DNA of 64,000 nt from Bacillus andreraoultii (GCF_001244735.1 NZ_LN868937.1:1681797-1745796); one strand, 5' to 3'; shown: positions 25,891-34,799, numbered from the stretch's first letter. The notes: generated by a model from the letters alone, not told the origin. Made by a program: numbers and translations.

Positions 25891-26688
25891 TTATTTTGAC
25901 ATTTTCTCCATGTTTGCTTTTACGGCATTTATAATAGCTGAACGAAAGCCACTATCTTCAAGAATAGCGACAGATTCAATTGTTGTGCCACCGGGTGAAC
26001 AAACATCATCTTTTAACTTTCCGGGATGATTACCTGTAGTAAGTAACATTTTCGCTGAGCCTAAAAGGGCTTGGGCAGCGAAAGTATAGGCAAGGTTTCT
26101 CGGTAAACCATATAGTACGGCACTATCAGCAAGTGACTCCATAAATATATAAGCAAATGCTGGTGATGAACCGCATATTGCACTAGCAATATCCATATAA
26201 TTTTCATCAATAAACGCTACTTTACCAAAACTTTCAAATAATTCATGCAGTTCTTGTTTATCTGTTTCTGTAATGAATTGGTTACAACTAATAGCAGTCA
26301 TTCCTTCTTCGACAAGAACAGGGGTATTAGGCATTGCTTTAATCATTTTAGTAGCTTTATGAAAGCGTGTTTCATTTTCTTTTATTGTTTGACCAGCTGC
26401 GATGAGGATAATAATCGTATCTTCCTGAATCTCATCCTTAATTTCATTAATAACGATTGGGTACATATTTGGAGTAACGGATAGAAAAATAATATGGCAG
26501 TTTTTAGCAACTTCCACATTGCTTTCTGTTATGTTGATGTTGAATTTTTCCTTTACATCTATTAATTTTTGGTATGATCGATTTGAAGCATATACATTTT
26601 CAAATGGGGCATAGCCCGAATGGATTATACCACTTATCATCGCTGTCGCCATATTTCCACAACCGATAAAGCCAATATTCATGTTCAT
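25891..26688 (-). CDS. proC: Pyrroline-5-carboxylate reductase
   Basis: A 265-residue enzyme for the last step of proline synthesis, NADPH-dependent reduction of P5C. The N-terminal Rossmann motif is IGFIGCGNMATAMISG (4-19). IKAMPNTPVLVEEGMTA and the dimer-domain signature AICGSSPAFAYIFMESLADSA are characteristic, as is the late SPGGTTIESVAILED. GAGGA precedes ATG 26688. B. subtilis carries several paralogues (ProI, ProG, ProH, ComER), and I cannot say which one this equals. It is transcribed alone. Confidence 0.9.
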   Translation of the reverse strand: MNMNIGFIGCGNMATAMISGIIHSGYAPFENVYASNRSYQKLIDVKEKFNINITESNVEVAKNCHIIFLSVTPNMYPIVINEIKDEIQEDTIIILIAAGQTIKENETRFHKATKMIKAMPNTPVLVEEGMTAISCNQFITETDKQELHELFESFGKVAFIDENYMDIASAICGSSPAFAYIFMESLADSAVLYGLPRNLAYTFAAQALLGSAKMLLTTGNHPGKLKDDVCSPGGTTIESVAILEDSGFRSAIINAVKANMEKMSK

Positions 26689-26768
26689 TTATAAAATCCT
26701 CTCATATAAAAATTTATTGCATATTAGTTATTTTAATATAACATAAGGACAACGATAAAACGATTTCC

Positions 26769-26880
26769 TTTAAAAGCACATATATTTTTGTTATAATTTA
26801 ATTTATTAGAAGGCCTCTTTTTTAAAATGTATTTGCCTAGTGTGCATACATTTATGATAGAGAGCCTTCTCTCTTTTTTC
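26769..26880 (+). ncRNA. Candidate short terminated RNA upstream of pspA
   Basis: TTTAAA (26769) and TATAAT (26792) are 17 bases apart and could start transcription at about 26804. The next bases fold into a long hairpin: AGAAGGC (26808) pairs with GCCTTCT (26864-26870), with inner arms AAATGTAT/ATACATTT. A T run follows to 26879. The result would be a short structured RNA or an attenuated leader of pspA. No reading frame of note is inside. Confidence 0.4.
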
Positions 26881-27022
26881 TAGATATGTGTTCCATTTTC
26901 CTTTGAAAATCATTTTACACAAATTTCGCTTATCGATGAAAAAGTGATTCTTTCACATGAAAATGGATTGAATTCCTAGTAAATTCATTTTAATGGGTGC
27001 TTAAAAAATTCACCTAAAAAAA

Positions 27023-27051
27023 TGAATCTTTTTGCTATCTAATTCAGTATA
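27023..27051 (+). promoter_or_regulatory. Candidate sigma-W (ECF) promoter of the pspA operon
   Basis: TGAATC (27023-27028), 17 bases, then AGTATA (27046-27051). Each hexamer differs by one base from the TGAAAC/CGTATA pattern of sigma-W promoters. It lies 32 bases before the pspA ATG. In B. subtilis the pspA-ydjGHI operon is a known sigma-W target, which supports the call. Confidence 0.55.
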
Positions 27052-27082
27052 TATACTAACAAATTTTTTAGGAGGGAAATCA

Positions 27083-27757
27083 ATGAGTATTCTAACTAGG
27101 TTTAAAGATATTATGACAAGTAATATGAATGCATTATTGGATAAAGCTGAAAATCCGGAGAAAATGATTGATCAATATTTACGTAATTTAAATCGTGATT
27201 TAGGTAAGGTGAAGGCAGAGACAGCTTCAGTTATGGCAGAAGAACAGCGAGCAAAACGTGTGCTTGAAGAAAGTAAGGCGGATGCTGAAAAAATGGAGAA
27301 ATATGCAATAAAAGCATTAGAAGCCGGGAATGAAGATGATGCCAGAAAGTTTCTTGAAAGAAAAACACAAATTACGGAAAAACAAGCAGAGCTTCAGCAA
27401 GCTTACGATTTAGCTGAATCAAATGCACATCAGATGAGACAAATGCATGATAAACTTGTCTCAGATATTAATGAATTAGAAGCGAAAAGAAGAATGTTAA
27501 AGGCGAAATGGTCAGTTGCAAAAACCCAAGAGCGTATAAATAAAATTGGCTCTTCGGTGACGGACGCTAACAATACAGCAGCAGGATTCGGCCGGATGGA
27601 AGATAAAGTGAATCGTGCTCTAGACGAAGCAAATGCAATGGCAGAGTTAAACAAAGCTCCAAAGGATGATATTGAAGATCTTGCATCAAAATATGATAAA
27701 CAGGTAAGTGTAGATGATGAGCTCGCTAGATTGAAGGCGAAGTTAAATAAAGAGTAA
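27083..27757 (+). CDS. pspA: Phage-shock protein A homologue
   Basis: A 224-residue PspA/IM30 (ESCRT-III-like) protein. It is almost entirely helical, starting with the amphipathic membrane helix MSILTRFKDIMTSNMNALLD and the PEKMIDQYLRNL motif, followed by long coiled coils rich in E, K, A and Q. Such proteins polymerise on damaged membranes and limit proton leak. AGGAGGG precedes ATG 27083; the upstream in-frame codons lie within the promoter. A terminator at 27829 separates it from ydjG, so pspA can be made in excess over the rest of the operon. Confidence 0.93.
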   Translation: MSILTRFKDIMTSNMNALLDKAENPEKMIDQYLRNLNRDLGKVKAETASVMAEEQRAKRVLEESKADAEKMEKYAIKALEAGNEDDARKFLERKTQITEKQAELQQAYDLAESNAHQMRQMHDKLVSDINELEAKRRMLKAKWSVAKTQERINKIGSSVTDANNTAAGFGRMEDKVNRALDEANAMAELNKAPKDDIEDLASKYDKQVSVDDELARLKAKLNKE

Positions 27758-27828
27758 TAGGAAACTATTGCCTCAAAGTATTTAATCTATTGTTTACTTT
27801 TGTTATTCGATTAAGTTGTGACCATTTA

Positions 27829-27861
27829 TTCAGTCGGGTTTGAATCCCTACTGAATTTTTT
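27829..27861 (+). terminator. Internal terminator between pspA and ydjG
   Basis: TTCAGTCGGG and CCCTACTGAA pair around 7 bases and are followed by seven T. A second hairpin without T run (TTCCCCCGCT/AGCAGGGGGAA) lies at 27872-27897. Confidence 0.7.
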
Positions 27862-27964
27862 AACATCATGGTTCCCCCGCTAATGAAGCAGGGGGAATAC
27901 TGATAAATACAGTTAAACGTTGCAGCTTAATCCCTTTTTCATAGGTGGAGCTAGGAGGAAAAAT

Positions 27965-28993
27965 ATGGTCATTCATTACAAATGCCCTAATTGTGGCGAT
28001 GATATGGTTTTTGACAGTGAAACGGGAAAACTAACTTGTCATTCATGTGGACGACAAGATGCAATAGAAAATTTTTCTGAGGAATTTATTACAACGACTT
28101 TTTCAGAAGATGAGACGAAAGAATATCATTGTGAAAATTGTGGTGCGATTTTAATTACGGATGCGGACACGGTTGCGACTATATGTAGCTTTTGCGGAGC
28201 AGGTGTTGTTATTAGTGATCGTGTTTCGGGTACACTTGCACCGTCATTAGTTATTCCTTTTTCAATCAGTAAGGACGAAGCAGTTGCCGCTTTTAAAAAA
28301 TGGTGTAAACATGGTTTAGTGACTCCAAGTGACTTCATGACTGCTGATCGTATAAAAAAGATCACAGGGATGTATGTTCCTTTTTGGATGTTTGATTTGA
28401 ATAGTCGAGTTCAAGTTTCGGGTAATGCAACCCGAGTACGGACGTATACGAGCGGGGAGTATATTTATACAGAAACAAAACATTACCGTGTGTTTCGCGA
28501 TATTAATTTAGATTATTTAAAAATACCTGTTGATGCGTCTGAAAAAATGGAAGATGGCTTAATGGATAAGCTTGAACCATATCGATATGATCAATTAAAA
28601 GAGTTTAAAACACCGTATTTAGCAGGCTATATCGCGGAGAAATATAATTATGATGATAATGACCTACTTCCAAGGGCAAAATCAAAAATACAAAATTTCA
28701 TAGATTCATATGTTCAAACAACAGTAAGTGGTTATTCTACTTTTATTCCTGACCAAAAACATATTAATAGTAAGAAAGTGAAAAGTTACTATGTACTCCT
28801 TCCCATATGGATGGTCACGTATAATTATCGGCAAAAGGATTATATTTTTGCTATGAATGGACAGACTGGAAAAGTTGTTGGGAAGCCTCCAATTAGTCGT
28901 GGGAAAATTGCCGGTTGGTTTGCCGGAATTACTGCTGGAACATTAGTTATTTTGAGACTTGTCACCTTTATGATGGGGGGCGGTCTATTATGA
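27965..28993 (+). CDS. ydjG: YdjG: double zinc-ribbon membrane protein of the psp operon
   Basis: A 342-residue protein. Two zinc ribbons occupy the N-terminus: C7/C10/C25/C28 and C56/C59/C74/C77. A large conserved middle region follows (PFSISKDEAVAAFKKW ... YVPFWMFDL ... TKHYRVFRDI), then one C-terminal membrane helix (about 315-340). Matches the YdjG protein encoded after pspA in B. subtilis, reported to help anchor PspA to the membrane with YdjH and YdjI. AGGAGG precedes ATG 27965. It overlaps ydjH by four bases. Confidence 0.88.
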   Translation: MVIHYKCPNCGDDMVFDSETGKLTCHSCGRQDAIENFSEEFITTTFSEDETKEYHCENCGAILITDADTVATICSFCGAGVVISDRVSGTLAPSLVIPFSISKDEAVAAFKKWCKHGLVTPSDFMTADRIKKITGMYVPFWMFDLNSRVQVSGNATRVRTYTSGEYIYTETKHYRVFRDINLDYLKIPVDASEKMEDGLMDKLEPYRYDQLKEFKTPYLAGYIAEKYNYDDNDLLPRAKSKIQNFIDSYVQTTVSGYSTFIPDQKHINSKKVKSYYVLLPIWMVTYNYRQKDYIFAMNGQTGKVVGKPPISRGKIAGWFAGITAGTLVILRLVTFMMGGGLL

Positions 28994-29745
28994 TGAAAAA
29001 AATATCATGGTTTATAGGAATTATTTTATTTTTAATGATTCTTGGTAAGACACCTGAAGTTTTTGCTTTAAGTCAAAAGGTATTTGACGGTGCAAACATT
29101 TTATCGGAAAATGAAGCTAAAGAGCTGGAATCACTTGCGAATGAAATTGGGTCAAAATGGGATACGGATATATTAATTGTTACTGTTGATGATCCGAGTA
29201 TCGACGTAAAGCAATATACAGAAGATTTTTATGACGAAAAGATAGAAGAACAAGGCTTGAATAAGTGGAATGTAGCAATGATTACATTAGACATGTATAA
29301 TCGCGAAGTTTATTTGGCAGGTTTTTATAAAGGAAAATTATATTTAAACGATAGCCGCTTAAACAAGATTCGCGATGAAATTACACCAGCCTTAAGTGGA
29401 GGGAATTATGGCCTCGCTTTCCAACAGTTTATTGAATCGGTGGATCATTATATGGATGGAGAACCTGCGAATATTTTCTTGCGATGGTGGTTCCAATTAA
29501 TTATCGCAAGTATTTTGGGTGGAATCGTTGTTTTTTCATTTGTATATACGAGTGGCGGCCGAATTACGGTAAATAATCGAACTTATCTAGATGAAAAGAC
29601 ATCGCGAGTAATTGACAGTAGAGATGACTATATCCGTACGACAGTTACAAAAGTAAAGAAACCGTCGTCGAACTCTAGTGGTGGAGGTGGCGGTGGAATT
29701 ACTGGTGGTGGGCATTCACATAGTGGGAGCCGCGGAAGTTTTTAA
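28990..29745 (+). CDS. ydjH: YdjH: TPM-domain membrane protein
   Basis: A 251-residue protein. There is a signal peptide at residues 1-26, a TPM (YgcG-type) domain at about 30-155 (VFDGANILSENEAKELESL, then WDTDILIVTVDD), and one membrane helix near 170-192. The tail is rich in glycine and serine and ends in GGGHSHSGSRGSF, as in many YgcG-family proteins. ATG 28990 overlaps the ydjG stop (ATGA), giving translational coupling. The domain is extracytoplasmic by prediction. Confidence 0.87.
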   Translation: MMKKISWFIGIILFLMILGKTPEVFALSQKVFDGANILSENEAKELESLANEIGSKWDTDILIVTVDDPSIDVKQYTEDFYDEKIEEQGLNKWNVAMITLDMYNREVYLAGFYKGKLYLNDSRLNKIRDEITPALSGGNYGLAFQQFIESVDHYMDGEPANIFLRWWFQLIIASILGGIVVFSFVYTSGGRITVNNRTYLDEKTSRVIDSRDDYIRTTVTKVKKPSSNSSGGGGGGITGGGHSHSGSRGSF

Positions 29746-29793
29746 TGGAATTAGGTATGAATGTTTTTTTTCACAGGGAAAGGATTTGATGAA

Positions 29794-30792
29794 ATGGCTT
29801 TTTTTAAAAATCAGTTTGCGAATGTTGTTGAGTGGGAAGAGTTTCGCGATGATATGATTTTTTGGAAATGGACGAATCGTGAAATTAAAAAGGGAAGTAA
29901 GTTAATTATTCGTCCCGGTCAAGATGCGGTTTTTTTATACAATGGTAAAGTAGAAGGGATATTCACAGACGAGGGGGACTATAATATTGAGTCAGAAATC
30001 ATTCCATTCCTTTCCACGTTAAAAGGGTTTAAATTCGGTTTTAATAGCGGTATGCGTGTGGAAGTCCTCTTTGTAAACACGAAAGAATTTACTGTAAAAT
30101 GGGGAACGAAAAATGCAATTAATATCCCAACACCAGGTATGCCAGGGGGAATGCCTATTCGTGCTAATGGTACTTTCCAATTTAAAGTAAATGATTATAT
30201 CGCCTTAATTGATAAAATTGCGGGAGTTAAAAATAGTTATTTAGTGGAAGATGTGAAAATTCGCATTACCGCAGTACTCGATCAACTACTGATGAAATGG
30301 ATTTCTAAAGAAGGAAAAGATATGTTTAATTTGCAAGCGAATGCCCATGAGATTGCAAGTGGGATTAAAGAAGATTTGGATATGCAAATAGTAGATGATG
30401 GGCTAACAATTACACGTTTTCATATTATGAGTTTTAACTATCCGAAAGAAATTCAAGATATGATAACGAAAAATGCCTCTTTCGGCATGGTCGGTGATAT
30501 GAAAAAATATCAACAAGTGTCCATGATTGATGGGATGAGTTCCGGAAAAATGTCTGGTGGCGGCGTGGCTTCTGATATGGCAGGGATGATGATGGGTATG
30601 AACATGGCCAAAGAGATGATGGAAGATATGGAAGAGGATGAAGGGAAAAAGGAAAAAGAGAAAGAAAGCACTCAACTTCAACCAGGAGTAACGGAAGGCA
30701 GTGAGTCGAAAAAGGTGAATTTCTGCCCAAATTGTGGAGAGAAGAATCCTGGAACGAAATTTTGTCCGAACTGTGGTTATAAGCTGGCCTAG
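29794..30792 (+). CDS. ydjI: YdjI: SPFH/virion-core-like protein with C-terminal zinc ribbon
   Basis: A 332-residue protein. It has an N-terminal SPFH-like region (FFKNQFANVVEWEEFRDD, KKGSKLIIRPGQDAVFL) and a central helical part. A methionine/glycine-rich stretch (MAGMMMGMNMAKEMM) and an acidic linker follow. The C-terminal zinc ribbon has four cysteines (FCPNCGEKNPGTKFCPNCG). The text is nearly colinear with B. subtilis YdjI. ATG 29794 matches the family start; the upstream ATG 29761 would add 11 residues not in the family. It completes the psp operon. Confidence 0.88.
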   Translation: MAFFKNQFANVVEWEEFRDDMIFWKWTNREIKKGSKLIIRPGQDAVFLYNGKVEGIFTDEGDYNIESEIIPFLSTLKGFKFGFNSGMRVEVLFVNTKEFTVKWGTKNAINIPTPGMPGGMPIRANGTFQFKVNDYIALIDKIAGVKNSYLVEDVKIRITAVLDQLLMKWISKEGKDMFNLQANAHEIASGIKEDLDMQIVDDGLTITRFHIMSFNYPKEIQDMITKNASFGMVGDMKKYQQVSMIDGMSSGKMSGGGVASDMAGMMMGMNMAKEMMEDMEEDEGKKEKEKESTQLQPGVTEGSESKKVNFCPNCGEKNPGTKFCPNCGYKLA

Positions 30793-30802
30793 TAATAGAT
30801 TG

Positions 30803-30843
30803 TGCCACTTTATATAAGTAAATTTGTATAAAGTGGCAGTTTT
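30803..30843 (+). terminator. Terminator of the pspA-ydjGHI operon
   Basis: TGCCACTTTATA and TATAAAGTGGCA form a perfect 12-base stem, followed by GTTTT. Confidence 0.85.
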
Positions 30844-31093
30844 ATTATCTAATGAATTGAAACATAGGACAAACATTAGTTAGAAATGACTACAACTCGA
30901 ACGCTCCTAATAGAATCATATAAAAGATTGACAGGGAAGCAATCTAACAGTTTGGTAGTCTCTCCATTTGTACACGTAATTTTGATAATCTATCACTCTT
31001 GAAATATATCATCATTTACGCAAGGAGACACTCAAATGTAGTCGTGAGTTCATTGATGACAAAACCTTGTTTGTCAATTAAACAATGGCTTAA

Positions 31094-31138
31094 TATGTCA
31101 ACAACTCATGGCTAGAAGTAACGAGAGTTCTCGACATA
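31094..31138 (+). repeat. Short imperfect palindrome, family C copy 2
   Basis: TATGTCAACAACTC pairs with GAGTTCTCGACATA at 12 of 14 positions around CATGGCTAGAAGTAAC. It matches copies at 15556 and 63713. The rest of the gap 30844-31154 shows nothing I can name. Confidence 0.55.
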
Positions 31139-31154
31139 TCTAAAACACTTATTT

Positions 31155-31250
31155 TTATTTAAAATACCATTTCCACAGTGATAGACCGGTAATGGATAAA
31201 AATAGGATTGTGCCATATAACCAAATAGATAGCATTGGGTTAACAAACAT
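31155..31250 (-). CDS. 31-residue membrane miniprotein downstream of the symporter
   Basis: A 32-codon gene starting at ATG 31250 with AAGGAGTG eight bases upstream. The product MFVNPMLSIWLYGT continues as one hydrophobic helix and ends LWKWYFK, a positively charged aromatic C-terminus. It begins 24 bases after the symporter stop on the same strand and is the last gene of the S-box operon. By position it could be a small accessory subunit of the transporter. No known family is recognised. Confidence 0.65.
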   Translation of the reverse strand: MFVNPMLSIWLYGTILFLSITGLSLWKWYFK

Positions 31251-31274
31251 TTTTTTCACACTCCTTATTTAATT

Positions 31275-32780
31275 TCACGAAGAACTTGATGTTCTCCCAT
31301 GCTCTAAGTCAGGTGTAGGTATTTTTATTATTTTTGCGAATAAGAACATAACTCCGATTCCAATTAATGTTGCCCATGCACCTGCAGCCATTGTACTTTT
31401 TTCAATCCCACCAAAATAGAGAATAAAATAAGAAACTAAGCCTATAATCATTGAAAGTTCAGCTGCACGACCGGATGCTTGATCTTTACCAAAAACTGCA
31501 TATAGTACCGGTCCAACCGTGCCCGCTGCAACACCGGAAATACCTATCCATATAATGTCTCCCATCGACTTCGGTGGATTTAATACAATCCAATATGCAA
31601 GAATTCCGGTGAGAAGAACAGAATATCTACTAATGTGTAAAGCAATTCTTTCTGCTTTGTCCTCATTTATTTTTAGAAAACCTTGTTTTACGATTACTTT
31701 TAGAAAAATATCATTTGCGAAAACGGTGGAAATCGAGACAAATAATCCGTCTGTTGTGGATAGAGCCGCAGCTAAAATGACAATAACCATAAAAGCTGCC
31801 ATGAATGCTGGAAATACTTGAACGATGTATTCCATTAAAGCCATATCGCTAACGGCGATACCGTCACCCAAATAGGCTCGGCTATATAGACCACCGAATA
31901 GAACGATGACACAGAAAACCATTGTGGTGACATAGACAACAATCATTTTACCTATATCTTTTTCGTTTTTTAATCCGAGAACTTTATTGAAAAGTTGAGG
32001 TGCCGATACTGCAAAAGCCATCTGGATTAAAAATGCACCTATGACAGCAGACAGAGAATCAAAATAGGTTGATTCTGAGTTGAAAATTGTTACATAACTT
32101 TGGTTTTGGCTGGCGAGTTTGGCTGTTATTTCCTGGAATGTTGCCGTTACACTCCCCTCCCAAAATAGAACGATTCCTGAAATAAAGATAATTAGACCAG
32201 CAATGGCCATTAGGAAAACTTGGACGGCATCCGTATAAACATCAGCTAGTGTCCCTCCAATAAACACATAAAGAATGACAATGGCAGCAATAAAAATTAA
32301 AGCTACTTTATAAGAAATGCCAAGGGTGTATTCAAAAACTCGGGCTCCAGCAACAAATTGTCCTGCAATATAAAAAATATTAAATAACAAGATGAGGCCA
32401 GTGCCTATACGTAATATATTACTATTATAAAAGTCACCTAACCAATCGGAGAGGGATAAAGACTTTTGTTTGGAATTGATTTTTCGCACGTGCTTTGCGA
32501 CAAGAACTGCGCCAAGTGGACCACCGCCTAAAATTCCTAATAATAACCAAAGATTTGCATATCCCCATTGATAAGACCAACCCGGGTAGCCTAAGAAAAC
32601 AGCGGCACTTAAATAAGTTGCTGCAAAAGACAAGCCTAACAGAACCGGTCCTAATTTGCCGCCACCAATCGTAAAATCGCTTATACTTTTTGTCCCTCTG
32701 CTGCTATACAGGCCGAGGCCTATCATGAGGATAACAAATAAACCAACACCGCTCCAAACATATCGTTCTAGCTCATTCAT
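31275..32780 (-). CDS. Sodium:solute symporter (SSS family)
   Basis: A 501-residue LeuT-fold symporter with 12 to 13 predicted helices. SSS signatures are visible: ISDFTIGGGKLGPVLLGLSFAAT near residue 33, GGTLADVYTDAVQVFLM (about 175-191) and AAALSTTDGLFVSISTVFANDI near 340. The serine/threonine pair in ALSTTDG is a typical Na+2-site feature. The substrate is not readable from sequence. The riboswitch-controlled neighbours suggest a sulfur compound. AAGGAGGAAGC precedes the ATG. It lies 18 bases after the monooxygenase gene, in one operon. Confidence 0.87.
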   Translation of the reverse strand: MNELERYVWSGVGLFVILMIGLGLYSSRGTKSISDFTIGGGKLGPVLLGLSFAATYLSAAVFLGYPGWSYQWGYANLWLLLGILGGGPLGAVLVAKHVRKINSKQKSLSLSDWLGDFYNSNILRIGTGLILLFNIFYIAGQFVAGARVFEYTLGISYKVALIFIAAIVILYVFIGGTLADVYTDAVQVFLMAIAGLIIFISGIVLFWEGSVTATFQEITAKLASQNQSYVTIFNSESTYFDSLSAVIGAFLIQMAFAVSAPQLFNKVLGLKNEKDIGKMIVVYVTTMVFCVIVLFGGLYSRAYLGDGIAVSDMALMEYIVQVFPAFMAAFMVIVILAAALSTTDGLFVSISTVFANDIFLKVIVKQGFLKINEDKAERIALHISRYSVLLTGILAYWIVLNPPKSMGDIIWIGISGVAAGTVGPVLYAVFGKDQASGRAAELSMIIGLVSYFILYFGGIEKSTMAAGAWATLIGIGVMFLFAKIIKIPTPDLEHGRTSSSS

Positions 32781-32798
32781 TTTGCTTCCTCCTTTTCA

Positions 32799-34175
32799 TT
32801 ATTTATTTGTTTGTAATATTGAGAATTGCTTACCAGGATGATTAATAGGTAAATGAACTCTACCTTTTCCAAACAGATTTTCCCTTAACGTTGCCCCTTC
32901 ATATTCCGTTCGATAAATCCCTCGTTTTTGTAATTCCGGAACGACATGATTAACGAATTCATAGAAAGTGCCCGGTGAGTACACTTGTGCAATATTAAAC
33001 CCATCTACATCGCCTTCTGTTGCCCATAATTCCATTTTTTCAGCAATTTGTTCTGGTGTACCAATAAATTTAACAGCACCGTTACCAAGTCCGTGATTTA
33101 AAATCGCTTCTCTTAAGGTCCATTTTTTAGTTGGATCTTTTGCATACAAGTCTAGATTACCTTGCATTGCTTCCGTTTCCATTTCTGTAATATAAACATC
33201 CGGATCAAAAGTAGAGTAGTCAATCCCAGTGTGACCAGAAAGAAGGGACAGGGTTCCTTCATAGCTAACATATTTTTTTAATTCCTCATAATTTCGGTGT
33301 GCTTCTTCTTCTGTTGAACCAATAATTGGTAAAATGAGCGGAAATATTTTAATATCATTTGGGTTTCTTCCGTGAGCACGAGTAAGCCGGTGTATATCTT
33401 TAGCATAGGCACGTAATGATGCTAGTGAAGTATGCTTGGTAAAAACAGCCTCAGCATGTTTGGCGGCAAATTTCCTTCCTCTTGGTGAGGAACCAGCTTG
33501 GAATAAAACTGGCGTTCGTTGTGGTGATGGTTCAACGAGATGTGGACCAGTGACCGAATAATATTTGCCCCTATGTTTGATTTCGTGTACTTTAGTTGCG
33601 TCTACAAAGCGATCATTATCTTTGTCAAAAAGAATTGCATTGTCGTCCCAACTATGCTCCCAAAGTTTATAAACAACTTCTAAAAATTCATCTGCACGAC
33701 CGTACCTTGCTTCATGAGTAGGACGACCAGATAATCCAAGATTTGCCGCTTCACTTTCTAAGTAGGATGTGACAATATTCCAACCAATTCGACCTTCAGT
33801 TAAATGATCGAGCGTTGATAATTGTCGTGCTAGTGTGTAAGGGTGTGAATATGTCGTTGAAATGGTTACTGCAAAGCCAAGATTTTTTGTTGTCAATGCC
33901 ATAGCTGAGATAGATAGAAGTGGATCATGTGCTGGAAATTGAACTGCCTTTTCAACAGCTGGATGATAACTGTTTTTATAAACGCTATATGTTCCTAACA
34001 CATCTGCAATAAACATCGCGTCAAACTTTCCCTTTTCTAATAGTTGTGCTGTTTCTACCCAATAGGATAAGCGATTATGTTCGTGGCCTTTACTTTTTTC
34101 ATGTTTCCATAGGCCTGTTGAATGTGGGGAGGGGAAGTTTTGGATAAAGCCGTTTAAACAGATTTGTTTTTTCAT
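32799..34175 (-). CDS. Flavin-dependent monooxygenase, NtaA/SnaA/DszA family
   Basis: A 458-residue bacterial-luciferase-like monooxygenase. Family features: N-terminal FIQNFPSPHSTGLWKHEKS, FDAMFIADVLGTYSVYK, LDHLTEGRIGWNIVTSYLESEAANLG, and VLFQAGSSPRGRKFAAKHAEAVF, which shapes the FMN site. Relatives use reduced FMN from a separate reductase to attack C-S or C-N bonds (dibenzothiophene sulfone, nitrilotriacetate, or YxeK acting on S-succinocysteine derivatives). The S-box upstream favours a sulfur substrate. No flavin reductase gene is adjacent. ATG follows GAAAGGATG. It is followed directly by the symporter. Confidence 0.87.
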   Translation of the reverse strand: MKKQICLNGFIQNFPSPHSTGLWKHEKSKGHEHNRLSYWVETAQLLEKGKFDAMFIADVLGTYSVYKNSYHPAVEKAVQFPAHDPLLSISAMALTTKNLGFAVTISTTYSHPYTLARQLSTLDHLTEGRIGWNIVTSYLESEAANLGLSGRPTHEARYGRADEFLEVVYKLWEHSWDDNAILFDKDNDRFVDATKVHEIKHRGKYYSVTGPHLVEPSPQRTPVLFQAGSSPRGRKFAAKHAEAVFTKHTSLASLRAYAKDIHRLTRAHGRNPNDIKIFPLILPIIGSTEEEAHRNYEELKKYVSYEGTLSLLSGHTGIDYSTFDPDVYITEMETEAMQGNLDLYAKDPTKKWTLREAILNHGLGNGAVKFIGTPEQIAEKMELWATEGDVDGFNIAQVYSPGTFYEFVNHVVPELQKRGIYRTEYEGATLRENLFGKGRVHLPINHPGKQFSILQTNK

Positions 34176-34268
34176 TGAATTACATCCTTTCAGATTTGTT
34201 TTTAACTTTATTCACTAGAAGTCCCTTAAAAAAAGGGAATTTAATAAATTTAAAACGTGTAATCTTAG

Positions 34269-34313
34269 TTGTATTATCTAATACAAAGTACTTTGATATA
34301 AATACTTGGTATT
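34269..34313. promoter_or_regulatory. Cluster of three palindromes between OsmC-like and monooxygenase genes
   Basis: TTGTATTATCTAATACAA (34269-34286, 8-base arms), overlapping CAAAGTACTTTG (34284-34295, perfect), then AATACTTGGTATT (34301-34313). They lie in the 174-base gap and look like operator sites for a local repressor or activator of the monooxygenase and symporter genes. The cognate regulator is unknown. Confidence 0.5.
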
Positions 34314-34349
34314 AGAAATAAAAAAGACAGAAAACACTGTTTCAATTGC

Positions 34350-34799
34350 TTATTTAACTAAGTTATTTACAACGAGACGAGATGTTAAGTTAACTGGGTT
34401 AAGAATTGTATCACCGACTGGGCAATGTGCTTCTACAAATTGAATGAATTCGTCAAGTTTTTCTTCAGATTCATCCGTTGTTATATGATAGGTAGAACGG
34501 ATATTCGAATAACCTGGACGAACATCGGATTTATTTAGAAAGCCGTCAGTATCTAACTCGCCTTCTAAATCAATGGTAAGGTGGTCTAACTGTATTCCAA
34601 ATTGTTTTGCATACGTTTGAATGACGATTGATTGGCATGCACCTAGAGCTGATAGTAGGAGTTCAACCGGATTCATATTTTGATCTGTACCGCCAAGATT
34701 TTTTGGTTCATCGACAATCACCCGATGTCCTCGTGCTTCGGTTTCTACTAAAAAACCTTCTTTTAGTGTTGCTTTGACTTGAAACTTTTCAACTGCCAT
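34350..34799 (-). CDS. OsmC-family protein
   Basis: A 149-residue OsmC/Ohr-fold protein. Both redox cysteines are present: C55 in LLSALGACQSIV and C126 in EAHCPVGDTILNP. This is the pair used by OsmC/Ohr thiol peroxidases, which reduce organic peroxides. Here the gene is first in an S-box riboswitch operon, so its job may instead be thiol or sulfane-sulfur chemistry linked to the imported compound; that is inference. ATG follows AAAGGGG. A weak hairpin with T run lies just after the stop, then the palindrome cluster. Confidence 0.85.
   Translation of the reverse strand: MAVEKFQVKATLKEGFLVETEARGHRVIVDEPKNLGGTDQNMNPVELLLSALGACQSIVIQTYAKQFGIQLDHLTIDLEGELDTDGFLNKSDVRPGYSNIRSTYHITTDESEEKLDEFIQFVEAHCPVGDTILNPVNLTSRLVVNNLVK

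Noticed and set aside
30403..30876. Long minus-strand open frames over the end of ydjI
   Set aside because: Antisense shadows of a well-supported gene; composition is that of a mirrored zinc-ribbon and methionine-rich stretch.
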